Source: UTCFX2 sp963788305
GTDB taxonomy: Bacteria > Chloroflexota > Anaerolineae > Anaerolineales > UBA4823
DNA length: 64,000 nt
Assembly (NCBI GenBank): GCA_963788305.1
Contig: CAWBGK010000011.1
Location: forward strand, 62,001 to 126,000
Reading direction: 5' to 3'
Positions 10,718 to 21,462 of this stretch are shown here, one piece after another (position 1 is the first letter of the stretch; each line of letters opens with the position of its first letter). The notes below the pieces were generated by a model. That model made no database searches. It was not told the DNA's origin and saw only the letters and a list, made by a program, of their open reading frames with translations. A program made the position numbers and the translations under genes.

Positions 10718-10867
10718 CTGGAGCTGATCTTTGATGTGAAAGCCGCCGGCCTGATCTGTCAAATTATACCCCGCCAGCCGATCCAAAAACTCCATTGCGC
10801 CTTTCAAAATAAACAACCCCCACCAATTGGGACCTCTCCCTCGTTCCCTGGTAAAATTGGACTGCCT

Positions 10868-12610
10868 ATGTCCACACCAAATAAAAACTACTCCAACCTC
10901 CAGCTCGCCGAAATCTTCACGAAGATCGCCGACCTGCTCGAGATCAAGGGCGAAGTCATCTACAAGATCCTCGCCTACCGCAAGGCCGCCGACAGCCTGG
11001 TCAACCTCGGCCGCGAGGCGGTCGAATACTGGAAAGAAGGCCGCCTCACCGAGATCCCCGGCGTCGGCAAGGCGATCGCCGAGAAGATCGACGAGCTCCT
11101 CACCACCGGCCGGCTTGAATTTCTCGAGCGTCTCGAAGCTGAAGTTCCTCCCACCCTGGTCGACCTGCTCCAGGTGCCCGACCTCGGTCCCAAGAAGGTC
11201 GCCCTGTTCTGGAAGCAGCTCAACATCACCACGCTGGCCGAGCTGGAAGCCGCCGCCCGGTCCGGTCAGCTCCGAGGCCTCCCAGGGATGGGCGAGAAAT
11301 CCGAAGCCCGCCTGCTCCTCGGGATCGAAGCGCTTTCCCGCCGCTCCGACCGCATCCCGCTCGGCAAAGCCTGGCCGTTCACCCAGGGTATGCTCGCCTT
11401 CCTGCGGGGTATCCCCGGCGTCGAGAAAGCCGAAGCCGCCGGCAGCCTGCGCCGCATGCGCTCCACGGTCGGCGACATCGACCTGGTCGTCGCCGCCGCC
11501 GATTCAACCCCCGTGATGCAGGCCTTCACGACCCACCCGGACGTCGAGCGTGTCCTCGGCAGCGGGCCCACCAAGGCCAGCGTCGAATTCCGCAATAACC
11601 TGCGAGCCCAGCTCTGGGTCCATCACCCGAGCGCTTCGGCACCGCCCTGCAGTTCGCCACCGGCTCGAAAGACCACAACGTCCGCCTGCGCGAGCTTGCG
11701 ATCAAGCGCGGCCTCTCGCTTTCCGACCAGTCCTTCCTTCGTCCAGACGGCAGCGAGCAGCTCTGCGCCAGCGAAGAAGAAGTCTATGCGCTGCTCGGCC
11801 TGCCCTGGATCCCGCCGGAGCTGCGCGAAGACCGCGGTGAAGTCCAGGCTGCCCTGGCAGGGGCGCTCCCGCGTACGGTCGAGATGTCTGACCTCCAGTC
11901 CGAGCTGCACTGCCACACCACTTGGAGCGATGGGCGCCTCACGGTCCGGGGGATGGCGGAAGCGGCTCTGCGGCGCGGCTTGAAAGTCCTGGCGATCACT
12001 GACCATTCCGCCAGCCTCGGAGTCGCCGGCGGGCTCTCGGTTGACGAGCTGAAGTCCCAGCGCGCCGAGATCGATGCGGTCCAGGCCGAATTGGGCGATT
12101 CGATCCGCCTGCTGCAGGGCTGCGAGGTCGAAATCCGCGCCGATGGGACCTTAGATTTTCCGGATGAAGCTCTTGAAAAGCTGGATATCGTGATCGCCGC
12201 CCTCCACTCCGGCCTGCGCCAGCCGCCTCAGCAGGTCACTTCACGCGCCCTCAATGCCCTCCGCAACCCGCACGTCGACATCCTCGCTCACCCGACCGGC
12301 CGGATGATCCCCGCTCGCGAAGGCGCCGACCTGGATATGGACGCTCTGATGGAGGCTGCCGCCGAACATGGATCCTCCCTGGAGATCAATTCTCACCCTT
12401 CCCGCCTGGATCTGGACGATATCAACGCCCGCCGCGGCAATCGAAACCGGGGTCATGCTGGCGATCAACACCGACGCCCACAGCGAAAGCGACCTGGATA
12501 TGCGCTTCTTCGGCGTGTCGACCGCCCGGCGCGGCTGGGTAACTGCTGAAAACGTCATCAACGCCTGGCCCGGCGAGCGGCTGCTGAGCTGGCTGAAGGA
12601 CCGCCGCTAG
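10868..12610 (+). CDS. polX: DNA polymerase/3'-5' exonuclease PolX, frameshifted
   Basis: This is a family X DNA polymerase with a C-terminal PHP nuclease, used in base-excision repair. N-terminal helix-hairpin-helix motifs (EIPGVGKAIAEKI, VPDLGPKKVA) precede the nucleotidyltransferase motif GSLRRMRSTVGDIDLVV, with its Asp pair. The PHP domain starts with ELHCHTTWSDGR and has TDHSASLGV, LEINSHPSRLD and NTDAHS. The frame changes near 11634 (one base missing; the repaired text reads WVHPPERFG) and near 12436 (one base extra). The net length is about 580 residues, as expected. Confidence 0.95.
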
Positions 12611-12970
12611 GGTTGGTCGCTCAGCTCGCGGTCCAGGAACCAGGCGCCTTTTCTCTGGTCGACATCCTTGGGAGCCCGGTCATAGTACAGGTCGAAGAAA
12701 CGTCCGTCTTCCGTCCGCACCCGGTAGTAGTCCTGGCCCACTCCCCACGACCCGCTTTGCTGGGCCGCCTGGGAATGTTCTGTGCTCATGTTCCGCGCCA
12801 TCCTGCCGCGCCGGCGGTAATCGTGCCACTCGCTGATCACTTCCGCGATCCTGTACTGCTGTCCCCGCCAGTGAAAAGCCATTCGGCGGCCCGGGCTTTT
12901 TCTCGAGCGTCGGCGGTTTGTTGAATGACACCTCGATCGGTTCCTGTATGAAACGAAGCGGTCTGAGCAT
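12607..12970 (-). CDS. DUF6504-like small protein, frameshifted
   Basis: The reconstructed product has about 120 residues, starts MLRPLRFIQEPIEV and contains WRGQQYRIAEVISEW and DYYRVRTEDGRFFDLYYD. This pattern resembles the DUF6504 family found beside DNA-repair genes in Actinobacteria and Chloroflexi; its function is unknown. The frame changes near 12886 (one extra base). It converges with polX so closely that both stop codons use the same CTAG at 12607-12610. It is divergent from the HAD gene, with 43 bases between starts. Confidence 0.65.
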
Positions 12971-13013
12971 TTTTCACCTGTCATGATTCTACCCCACCCC
13001 TGAGAAACCATCG

Positions 13014-13735
13014 ATGCCTCTCAATATTTCCCGGATCCAGGCAATTTGCTTCGACGTCGACGGCACGCTGCGCGACACCGATGACCAGATGGTCGCCAGA
13101 TTGACCTCAGTTTTCGAGCGGTTCCCCGGGATGCTTCTCGGCGGCAGCCCCAGAGAGCTTGCCCGGCGTTTAGTTATGAAGATCGAAACCCCGGGCAACC
13201 TCCTCCAGGTATTTTCGGACCGTCTGGGATTCGACCAGCATTTTTCCAAACTGCTCGAGAATTTCTCGGGGGAAGCCTCGTCCGCCGATCCGGGGCGCAG
13301 TCGATCATCGTCGGCGTCCCCGAAATGCTGACCTCATTGTCCAGCCGTTATCCCCTGGCGATCGTAAGCGCCAGCAGCGCTCGAGCTTCCCGGGTTTTTC
13401 TGGAGCAGCATCAATTGAGCCGCTTCTTCAAGGTCATCGTCACCGGTGGCACCTGCCGTCGGACCAAACCGCACCCGGAACCCGTCCTGTACGCCGCCCG
13501 CTGCCTGGAGGTCCCCCCGGAAAATTGTCTGATGGTCGGAGACACAACCGTCGATATCCGCGCCGGCCGGTCGGCTGGCGCTCAAACCGTCGGGGTGCTG
13601 TGCGGTTTTGGGGAGGCGGATGAGCTGGCGCGCCTCGGGGCAGATCTGATCCTTACTGCTACCCCGCTGCTGATGGATTATTTCAACACCGCTGAAGATG
13701 ATCAAGCTGCCCTTCAAGCCGCCGACTCTTATTAG
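13014..13735 (+). CDS. HAD-superfamily hydrolase (phosphoglycolate phosphatase-like), frameshifted
   Basis: HAD motif I is CFDVDGTLRDTD, with the nucleophile and acid/base Asp. Motif II is IVSASS, motif III is in RTKPHPEPV, and motif IV is MVGDTTVDIRAGRSAG. The frame changes near 13295 at a GGGG run, consistent with one missing G; about 240 residues result. The likely reaction is hydrolysis of a small phosphate ester, but the substrate cannot be told. It starts 43 bases from the divergent DUF6504 gene. Confidence 0.85.
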
Positions 13736-13763
13736 CGATATGTACAGATGAAGCATCTGTGAC

Positions 13764-13792
13764 TTGGCTTGAAATTTGGATTGCATTATAAT
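13764..13792 (+). promoter_or_regulatory. Promoter of a probably leaderless lipoprotein mRNA
   Basis: TTGGCT (13764-13769) and TATAAT (13787-13792) are spaced by 17 bases. The lipoprotein ATG begins at 13799, where transcription is expected to start, and no Shine-Dalgarno sequence is present. Confidence 0.6.
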
Positions 13793-13798
13793 CAACCC

Positions 13799-14230
13799 AT
13801 GCGCACGCGATTGTTTGCCTTTTTCGTCCTGCTGTCAGTTCTGGTCACTTGCGCAGGCTGCCAGGGTAGTCAGTCCCCTCCTGGGATGCAGAAAAGCACA
13901 GCCCCTCCTCTCCCCTCCATCACCAGCATGCAGGTGCGTGCCTATCCAGCTCAAGCAGTCACCCCACTCGTTGGCAGCCAGACGATCAACGTGATCGTCC
14001 AGGATCAATCGCTTCACCCGGTCGAATCTGCCCAAATCACGATGGCGGTGCAGATGCCGAACGGCGAGAAAGCGCTCTACATCGTGAAGGATCTCACCGA
14101 TGCTCAGGGCGTTACCCATTTCACCTTCAATTACGCATCGCAAGACGTCGGTCTGGTCCAGGTTACAGTCAAAGCCACCCATTCAGGTCGTGAAGCCAGG
14201 GCCAAAACCTCCTTCCAGATCTGGTGGTAA
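13799..14230 (+). CDS. Lipoprotein with an FixH/YtkA- or Ig-like domain
   Basis: The 143-residue product has a lipoprotein signal peptide (hydrophobic residues 4-18, lipobox VTCAGC with Cys at about 20). A Ser/Pro-rich linker leads to a beta-sandwich-like domain (TINVIVQDQSLHPVESAQITM ends; VTHFTFNYASQDVG; VQVTVKATHSG). This pattern resembles extracellular bacterial Ig-like or YtkA-like domains. It is probably anchored outside the membrane; its role is unknown. It is convergent with the TPR gene, leaving 12 bases. Confidence 0.7.
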   Translation: MRTRLFAFFVLLSVLVTCAGCQGSQSPPGMQKSTAPPLPSITSMQVRAYPAQAVTPLVGSQTINVIVQDQSLHPVESAQITMAVQMPNGEKALYIVKDLTDAQGVTHFTFNYASQDVGLVQVTVKATHSGREARAKTSFQIWW

Positions 14231-14242
14231 TCCCTGATGCTC

Positions 14243-16567
14243 TTATTCAGTCTGCAGTCGGCTTAATAGGGATTTGTATTCCGTTCGATCAGGCGGCTCC
14301 AGCGTGAGGATTCTTTCAATCAGCTGGATCGCGCCGGCGCGGTCCCCAGATTGCAGCAGCAATTCTGCGATCCTATCCAGCTCCGCGACGGCTTCTGTCT
14401 TCAAACCCGCCGCCAAATAAGCATCTACCAGCCTGCGCCGGATCGAAATCTGCTCAGGGTTTTCCTGCGCCAGCCGCTCCATGAAGAAAACCAGTTTCTT
14501 GGGTTGTTTGCTTTTGGTCAGAGCGGCGATGTGCTGATCCAGCTCTGCCAGTGCGGTCTGTTCCTGCCCCAGCCGCAGGTTGAGCTGGATGATCTGCCGG
14601 CAGGCTTCTTCGTCCTCCGGCTGGATCGAGCGGATTTGCTGATAGATGCGGGCAGCCTGGCGCCAGTCCAGGATCTGCATATCAAGTTCGGCGACGCGAT
14701 GGAGCAGCTTAACTTTCAAAGCCCGGTCTGCGTTGGCCTGTTGCGCGGCCTGGAATGCCTCCAGATAAATCCGTCTCGCAGTCGCGCGGTCCGCCTGGGA
14801 GTAATGCACTTCTGCCAGACGGGCATATTCTTCTATCGCTTCTTCAACTTGCCCGGATGCAAGCAGCTCGTCGATCAGCTTCGTTCTCGCCGCCAGGTCA
14901 GCGGGTGCCAGTTCGACAACTTTTCGGAAATACTGGATCGCCTGCGGCATCTCGTTTCGGACCGCATAGGCCCGCCCCAATACCTGGTATTTTGCCACGG
15001 CTCGCTCATAGTCCCCCTGTTTAAAAAGCATCTCGCCCATAATCGCATGCATCGGCAGATAGGTCGGCGCAAGTTGAAGGGCAAAATAGGCCTCTTCCAT
15101 CGCGGAGCTGAGCTGGCCGCGCTCGACCATTTCATATATTGCCGAAACCGATTCAATTACCCGGCTGCTGCGCGCCTCAATAAAGACCTCGCCAAGCGGG
15201 ATCAGCAGTCCTTTTTCACCCTGTCCGGGGAGCTGCTTCCGGGCTCGCTGAAGCTGTGTTCGCCAGTCAGGTCGGGCCAGCATTCCCTGGATGTTCCCGC
15301 ACAACTGCTCCTGGATTTGTGGGTCATTCTGATGGCGCTGCGATTCGATCAAAAGCTCATACAGCTGCTGCAGTTCCTTGCGATGTTTCAAGGGTGCCAG
15401 CTCGAGGTCAGCCAGCTTTAATGCCTGCAGGTATTCGAAAGCAGCATCGCCAGCCCGGCCTTTTTTTAGGAGCAAATCCCCCAGCAGCAGCCGTGCCCCC
15501 AGCGCATAATCGGCATTTTTGACTGCATTCTGTAGTGCTTTTATCGCCCTCTCCAACCGGCCAGCCTGCGCTTGCAGGTACCCAAGCTCGAAAAAAGCCG
15601 CCGGGTGCTCCATCCCCACTTCGACTGCCCGCTGAAGCTCGTCCGCAGCCCTGCCGTAATCGCCTCTAGCCTGCAGGTCGATTACCTGCGAGAGGTGCAG
15701 CATCAGCCGGGTGCGGTCCTTCGGCCTGGACGGCAACCCAGCTGCTCCAGACAGGATTGTCTGGTGGTCGCTTCTCCTGTTAGCTGGGCTTTCGCCTTCG
15801 TCCATGTCAAACAGGACACCTGCCAGTACTGCCAGGGCGTTCTGGCAAGCCGAGGAGATCGGATCAAGCTCCGGCTCTGCCGCAATTCTCTCGGATTTCG
15901 CCTCTGGCTGCTGGCGTAATCCAGATATCTCGGCGAAATTCTTCCCGCCCTGTGGCCGGTTTGCTTTTGGCAGCGGCTTGAAATCTTTCAGCAGGTTCAG
16001 GCAGCGTTGAGCCTCTGCACTTTCCGGCAGGACTTTGAGGGCCGCTTCCACCGCCTGGCGGGCTTGATCCAGCCTCCCAGAACCCTGCAGGATGCTCGCA
16101 CAGGCCAGGTACTCCGCAGCCGCCTTCGGCTTTTCACCCAATCGATCGTATACCAGTCCAAGCCGAGAATGCGCTTGCAGGTTCTCCGGATCGAGCCGGG
16201 CGGCGCGCTCCCAGTTGTCGATCGCCTTTCGAACTTCACGAGTTTTTAGATACCGCTCAGCCGCGCCCAATGAAGCCTGCACGGCCAGGTTCGACTTTCC
16301 CTGCTGTTCATAAAGCTGTCCGCATTTTTCCAGCGGGAGCGGATCGTCCGGGGCGATTTTTGCCGTCTTTTGGTAGCACTCGAGCGCTTCCTCATATTTT
16401 TGAAGCTCGATCAAGGCCAATCCCAGGTGACTGAGCCCCTGCGGGTTTTGCGGTGAGATCTCCACAGCCTGACGGTAAAGCTCTGCCGCCGCCTCCCAAT
16501 CCTGGTCCCAGGCAGCAGAGTGACCCTGGTCCATCGCCTGTTGAAATCGCTCGTCTTCCTCAGCCAT
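14243..16567 (-). CDS. Large tetratricopeptide-repeat protein
   Basis: The intact frame encodes 774 residues, almost entirely TPR helices. Repeats near the N-terminus include PQGLSHLGLALIELQKYEEAL, then others at about 100-170, 300-380, 480-560 and 600-760. There is no signal peptide and no catalytic domain, so it is probably a cytoplasmic scaffold. A clear ribosome site (GGCAGGAGAGACG) precedes the ATG. It starts 24 bases after polA on the same strand, so it may be co-transcribed with it. Confidence 0.85.
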   Translation of the reverse strand: MAEEDERFQQAMDQGHSAAWDQDWEAAAELYRQAVEISPQNPQGLSHLGLALIELQKYEEALECYQKTAKIAPDDPLPLEKCGQLYEQQGKSNLAVQASLGAAERYLKTREVRKAIDNWERAARLDPENLQAHSRLGLVYDRLGEKPKAAAEYLACASILQGSGRLDQARQAVEAALKVLPESAEAQRCLNLLKDFKPLPKANRPQGGKNFAEISGLRQQPEAKSERIAAEPELDPISSACQNALAVLAGVLFDMDEGESPANRRSDHQTILSGAAGLPSRPKDRTRLMLHLSQVIDLQARGDYGRAADELQRAVEVGMEHPAAFFELGYLQAQAGRLERAIKALQNAVKNADYALGARLLLGDLLLKKGRAGDAAFEYLQALKLADLELAPLKHRKELQQLYELLIESQRHQNDPQIQEQLCGNIQGMLARPDWRTQLQRARKQLPGQGEKGLLIPLGEVFIEARSSRVIESVSAIYEMVERGQLSSAMEEAYFALQLAPTYLPMHAIMGEMLFKQGDYERAVAKYQVLGRAYAVRNEMPQAIQYFRKVVELAPADLAARTKLIDELLASGQVEEAIEEYARLAEVHYSQADRATARRIYLEAFQAAQQANADRALKVKLLHRVAELDMQILDWRQAARIYQQIRSIQPEDEEACRQIIQLNLRLGQEQTALAELDQHIAALTKSKQPKKLVFFMERLAQENPEQISIRRRLVDAYLAAGLKTEAVAELDRIAELLLQSGDRAGAIQLIERILTLEPPDRTEYKSLLSRLQTE

Positions 16568-16591
16568 CGTCTCTCCTGCCAGAACCTGTTG

Positions 16592-19407
16592 CTACCCTGA
16601 AAAGGTTTCCATCTCACCCCAATTTCGCCCATAACGGGCTTCCGTCGAAAGCGGCACGCTCAGCTCGTAAGCGTCTGCCATGACGGTTTTGACAAGCTCG
16701 GCAGTTCGGGCAAGCTCTTTTTCCGGGCATTCCAGCACCAGCTCATCGTGTACCTGAAGGATCACCCGGGCGGATAACCCGCGGTCTTTCAGTGCTTGCG
16801 GAACGCGCAGCATTGCGATCTTCATGATGTCTGCTGCGGATCCCTGGATCGGCGCATTGATCGCTTCGCGTTCCTCCCGGCTGCGCTGGTTGAATTCCTG
16901 CCGATTTGAGCCCTGGGAAGTAGCGCCGTCGGCCCAAAAGCGTTTCCACGTACCCCTGGTCAGCTGCCAGGCGCCGCATCCCATCCAGGTAGCGCTTCAC
17001 TCCCGGGAACTGCCTGAAATATTCGGCGACAAAATCCTCCGCCTCTGCCAGTGTCAGCTCGGCGTAGCGCGTCAGTCCAAATGCGCTCATCCCGTAGATC
17101 AGCCCGAAATTTACACCTTTCGCCCGCCGGCGCTGCTCTTTGGTCACCTCCGCCAGCGGGACCCCGTAAATAGCCGCCGCAGTCGTCGCGTGGATATCCT
17201 GCCCCCGCCGGAATGCGTCGAGCATCGCCTGGTCGCCGGCCATGTGGGCGACGATCCGCAGCTCAATCTGGGAATAATCCACCCCCAGCAGGTAGCTCCC
17301 CGGCGAGGCGACAAAGGCGTTTCGCACCCGGCGGCCGATCTCGGTCCGGATTGGGATGTTCTGCAGGTTCGGATCCGAAGAAGCCAGCCGCCCGGTCACG
17401 GACCCCGTCTGGTTGAAGGAGGTGTGCACCCTCCCCGTCTGCGGGTTCACCTGCCCGGGCAGCGCATCCAGGTAGGTGGATTTGAGCTTGGAGAGCTCGC
17501 GATAAACCAGCAGTGAATCCACGACTGGATGCTTGCCCTGCAGGCTCTCCAACACGTCTGCCGAGGTGGAATAATGCCCGCTGGCAGTTCGCTGGGTCCG
17601 GTCCGGCGCCGGGATTTTCAGGCGGTCGAACAGCGCCACCGAAAGCTGTTGTGTCGAATTTCAAGTTGAACGAATACCCCACGGCCTGCTGGACATCATC
17701 CTCGATCCCGATCAGACGTTCGTGCAGTTCCTCGGACATCCGGTTAAGAAACCCCACATCCAGCGCCACCCCTTCCATCTCCATATCTGCCAGGATCGGC
17801 ACGAGCGGCATTTCCAGCTCATGGAACAGCCGCTCCGAATGTTTCTGCTCCAGCTCAGCAGTCAGCTCGGGTTCCAGCATCAACACCGCCCTGACGTCCA
17901 TCGCGGCGTAATCAGCCGCCTGACGCACCGGCGCCTGGTCCATCGTGATCTGGCTGCGGCCTTTGCCGATCAATTCCTCGATATGGGTCATCTGGATGCC
18001 GAGCCGGACCCAGGCCAGGTTCTTTAATCCGAGGTTCCGCGAAGCCGGATCTGTCAGCCATTCCGCGATCATGCTGTCAAACCTCAGCGGGGAGGCGCGC
18101 AATCCGTGCCGCGCCAGGAGCACAAAATCATATTTCAAGTTGTGACCCGACTTCGGGATGTTCGGATCCGTCAGCGGCCCTCGCAGCGCCTCCAGCACTG
18201 TCTCCACCGGGAGCTGCGCTGTCTCGGACCGAATGTGGCCCAGCGGGATATAAAAACCAACTTCTTCATCCACTGCGAGCGCGATCCCTACCAGGTCGGC
18301 GCGCATCTGGTCAGTCGACGTCGTTTCTGTGTCAAACGCAATCTCGTGTGCCCCATTCAGCCGCTTGACCAGGGCTTCAAGTTTCTCCGGGGTATCTACA
18401 AGCTCAGCGGGTCGGTCGGGTCCTTCCTCTGAGCCAGGCCGCGGTTCGGCCGCTGAGGCGGGCGCCTTTTTTGCCGGCTCGAATAGGTTCAGCTGCATGC
18501 CGCTTTGCGGGACAGCTTTTCCGTAATAGCGCGCCAGCTCTGTCAGGCGCGTCATCAAGGTGCGGAACTCCAGCTCGCGAAACAGCGGCTCGACCTCCCC
18601 AAGGTCAAACTCCGAGCTGCGCGCCCGTTCCAGGTCCAGGGGGATCTCAAGGCTCGTGACGATTTCCGCCAGCTTCCGGCTGAGCAGCGCATTCTCGTGC
18701 CCGGTTTCCAGCTTCTTCTTGACTCCGGCTGGCAGGGCATCCAGATGGGCGTATACCCCCTCCAGGTTGTCGTATTCTTTTAGCAAATTCGTGGCGGTCT
18801 TTTCGCCAATCCCGGCGACGCCCGGGATATTGTCCGACTTGTCGCCAACCAGTGCCTTATAATCAACCACCTGGTCCGGGCGCACGCCGAGATATGCCAG
18901 CACGTCCTCCGGCAGATAATCTTTTGAATCGGACAGGCTCTTTCCAGGCAGGCTGACGACGATCCGCTCGTCTACCAGCTGCAGCAGGTCGCGGTCGCCT
19001 GTGATGATCTTAACCCCCAGGCCGCGCCGGACTGCGTCTTGAGCGACCGAGCCAAGCACGTCGTCTGCTTCGTATCCCTCCGCTTCCAGCCGCGGGATGT
19101 TCAGCGCGTCCACAAGCTGCCGGATGCGCTTCATCTGGATCCGCAGGTCGTCCGGCATCTTCTCGCGCGTCCCCTTGTAGTCGGCAAACAGGTCATCTCG
19201 GAAGGTGCGTCCAACATCGAAAGCAACCGCGAGGTAGTCCGGGTGCTCTTGTTCCAGGATCCGCAGCAGCACGCTCATGAAACCGAATACGCCGGCAGTC
19301 GGTTCTCCGCTGTGCGTGCGAAAACCGGTTCCCGATCCGCTGGTCAGGGCAAAATATGTGCGGTAAGCAAGCGCGTGTCCATCGATCAGATACAGAATAG
19401 GAGGCAT
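16592..19407 (-). CDS. polA: DNA polymerase I, frameshifted
   Basis: This is the repair and Okazaki-fragment polymerase. The 5'-3' exonuclease domain has LIDGHALAYRTYFA, EAEGYEADDVLG, GDRDLLQLV and GDKSDNIPGVAGIGEKTA. The middle 3'-5' exonuclease domain keeps the DTET motif in IAFDTETTSTDQMRADLVG. The polymerase domain has LYGMS-type motifs (NFGLIYGMSAFGL), DYSQIELRI and VHDELVLE. The frame changes near 17660 and 16903, one extra base each; the repaired length is about 937 residues. All three activities appear possible. Confidence 0.96.
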
Positions 19408-19490
19408 ATCCCTTGCTCCAGGAGACAGGTTAAGCTACAGTTTATCACGCCGAGGGTCGGGAATCAATACAAAGCCGTAAGGCCAGGATG

Positions 19491-19519
19491 TTGACATTTT
19501 TTGACGAACATGTTATGTT
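19491..19519 (+). promoter_or_regulatory. Promoter of the secreted lysozyme-like gene
   Basis: TTGACA (19491-19496), 17 bases, then TATGTT (19514-19519). Transcription would begin only about 3 bases before the ATG at 19529, so the message is probably leaderless or nearly so. Confidence 0.6.
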
Positions 19520-19528
19520 TGCGTTAAG

Positions 19529-21128
19529 ATGCGGGCAGCCTATCGGGTCTTCGGCGCGGTATGCTTGCTTGGGATTCTCTTTCAAACCCAGGTAGGTATG
19601 AGAACTGTTGCACGCGCCCAGGACTCGTCCCGCTTTACCACGATCATCCTCCCCTACACGGAATACGAATGGTGGCTCATCGAATGGGCCAACAACAGCG
19701 TGATCTGCCGGGTTTTTATCGACCACGAAGGTCTGCCGACTCTAGAAGAGGTTGCAGCCGATTGCGGCTCTTCAATCGCCTCCGCCTGGGTCAATACACC
19801 CTCCTGCAACAAAGACGTTCCGACCGAATGCTACGGGGTATATGTGCTCTTGTTCGCCACGACCCCAAAAGAGCGCGAAGTCATCGTCGAGCTGCCCGAG
19901 TCGGCTGTTTGGGTGACTTTGGAAGGCTGCTCTCCGACGCCACCTACAAATTTCTGCCCATCCCTCCCAACCTTAGTCCTCACCGGAGAAGAACCGCTCC
20001 CTGATCATTCCATCCTGTCGATCCAGGGAACCTATGACTTCTGAACCCTTTGCCTGTGCAGGGGATGTCTGCAAAATCCCACTCCATATCTCCCCGATCT
20101 TAGGCTCGACCGTTGAGTTTTGGGCGAGCTCGAGCTACGGAGACGAAAGCCAGCGGTTTACCGCACAGATCCGGGTGGTAGACACGGGCGTCTCACCAGA
20201 GCCTGGTGGAAGCGGCTGGTTTGTGGATGTGATCAGCTCCCAGTGGCAGGGTCCAGCGCTCGCGAGCTGCGCCGGGATCTGGGAAGCTTTCCCACCCGTC
20301 GGCGACCCGCCGATCTGGCTCTCCTCGCCTGACCATTTCGAGCTGCTTGCATCCGAAAATCCATATTACTATCTTGCGGGTCGGCTGATTGTCCAGGACC
20401 TCGTTGATGTATCCGCCTGCCCAAACGGAGGGATGCTTTCGAACGGCTACGCCGATGCTTGCGGCCTTGAAAAAGCCCGCCCGATTATCGAAGAGTGGCA
20501 GAACCAGTTTGATCAGCGCATCATTGAAGTCGCTAAAGAAACCGGCGTGCCGGCTCAATTGATGAAGAATTTGTTCGCCCAGGAAAGCCAGTTTTGGCCG
20601 GGCGTCTTCCGTGTTCCCTTTGAATTCGGCCTGGGTCAGATCACCGAAAGAGGCACCGAAGCGATCCTGATCTGGAACAGCGAGTATTTCAACCAGTTCT
20701 GCCCGCTTGTGCTCTCCACCGAGGCCTGCGCAGAGGGTTATCTCGGGCTTTCAAGCAAAGACCAGGCGATCCTGCGCGGCGCCCTGGCTCTGCAAGCTCG
20801 GGCTGACTGCCCCGATTGTCCCACCGGGATCGACTTGAGCAACGCCCACTTCACCGTATCGCTGTTTGCCAACACCCTGGTCGCAAATTGCTCACAGGTC
20901 GCCCGGTCGATCTATACGGCGACGAACTCGATGGCTGGGCGTGTTGCTTCGTATGAAGACCTGTGGCGGCTGACGATCGCCAATTACCACGCAGGTCCTG
21001 GCTGCGTTTCTTACGCGATTCATCAAGCCTGGACCACCTCCACCCGCCTCACCTGGCCGGATGTCTCTGTTGCGTTCACCGAGACCTGTAAAGGCGTCGT
21101 CCCTTACGTCGATCAAATCACCCGGTAA
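19529..21128 (+). CDS. Secreted Cys-rich protein with lytic-transglycosylase-like domain, frameshifted
   Basis: The product starts with a signal peptide (VFGAVCLLGILFQTQVG, then an A-R-A-type cleavage site). A Cys-containing N-terminal half of about 300 residues matches no family known to me. The C-terminal part has the soluble-lytic-transglycosylase pattern: a Glu in LFAQESQFWPG, FEFGLGQIT and a late ANYHAGPGCV motif, comparable to the NAY(N)AG motif. The frame changes near 20040 (one extra base); about 532 residues result. It would cut peptidoglycan or a related glycan outside the cell. Chloroflexota envelopes are unusual, so the substrate is open. Confidence 0.7.
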
Positions 21129-21140
21129 GCCGCTTAACAA

Positions 21141-21174
21141 AAAAGAGTGCTAGCCGATGAGCTCGCACTCTTTT
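21141..21174 (+). terminator. Intrinsic terminator after the lysozyme-like gene
   Basis: A perfect 10-bp stem (AAAAGAGTGC with GCACTCTTTT) and a 14-base loop are followed by TTTTGTTT. The A/T flanks on both sides may let it stop transcription in both directions, also for the rho and small-protein genes coming from the right. Confidence 0.85.
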
Positions 21175-21262
21175 GTTTAATAAATGGGTAACCGACCGCC
21201 CTCACCCCTGAGGTCTGGCTGACTTCCGGGGTGTTAATAAATCATTCGGTCTGAGTGATAGA

Positions 21263-21448
21263 TCACTCGGTCAGAAGCTTGACCAGGCGGAGCAGCTCTT
21301 CCCATTCCTCGCGGAAGAAGTGCACCGTCACGTTGCCCAATTCCAGGTGAAATGTGGTTTCTCCATCCGGCTCGTCGGCTTTCCAGGCCATGTAGCTGTC
21401 AGTCTCGGCGATTACATCCGTTTTGGGTTCAAATTCGTCTTTTGCCAC
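21263..21448 (-). CDS. Small conserved-looking acidic protein
   Basis: A 61-residue frame starts with GTG and is preceded by AAGGAGAATAC, a strong ribosome site. The protein is acidic, with aromatic residues (YMAWKADEPDGETTFHLELG, then VTVHFFREEWEELLRLV), and has no cysteine and no membrane segment. It starts 15 bases after rho on the same strand and is probably co-transcribed. I do not recognise a family. The strong start signal, coding-like composition and position support a real gene. Confidence 0.6.
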   Translation of the reverse strand: MAKDEFEPKTDVIAETDSYMAWKADEPDGETTFHLELGNVTVHFFREEWEELLRLVKLLTE

Positions 21449-21462
21449 CGTATTCTCCTTTT

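Noticed and set aside
9704..11983. A very long plus-strand open frame of about 760 codons
   Set aside because: It is antisense to the nuclease/lamin-tail gene and then runs into polX. The first part is Arg-rich and low-complexity, the usual shadow of a GC-rich gene. Only the polX part from 10868 is real.
21141..21174. A second CIRCE element (GAGTGCTAG...GCACTC)
   Set aside because: The half-sites and 9-base spacing do not match CIRCE, and the perfect stem with a T run after a stop codon is a terminator.
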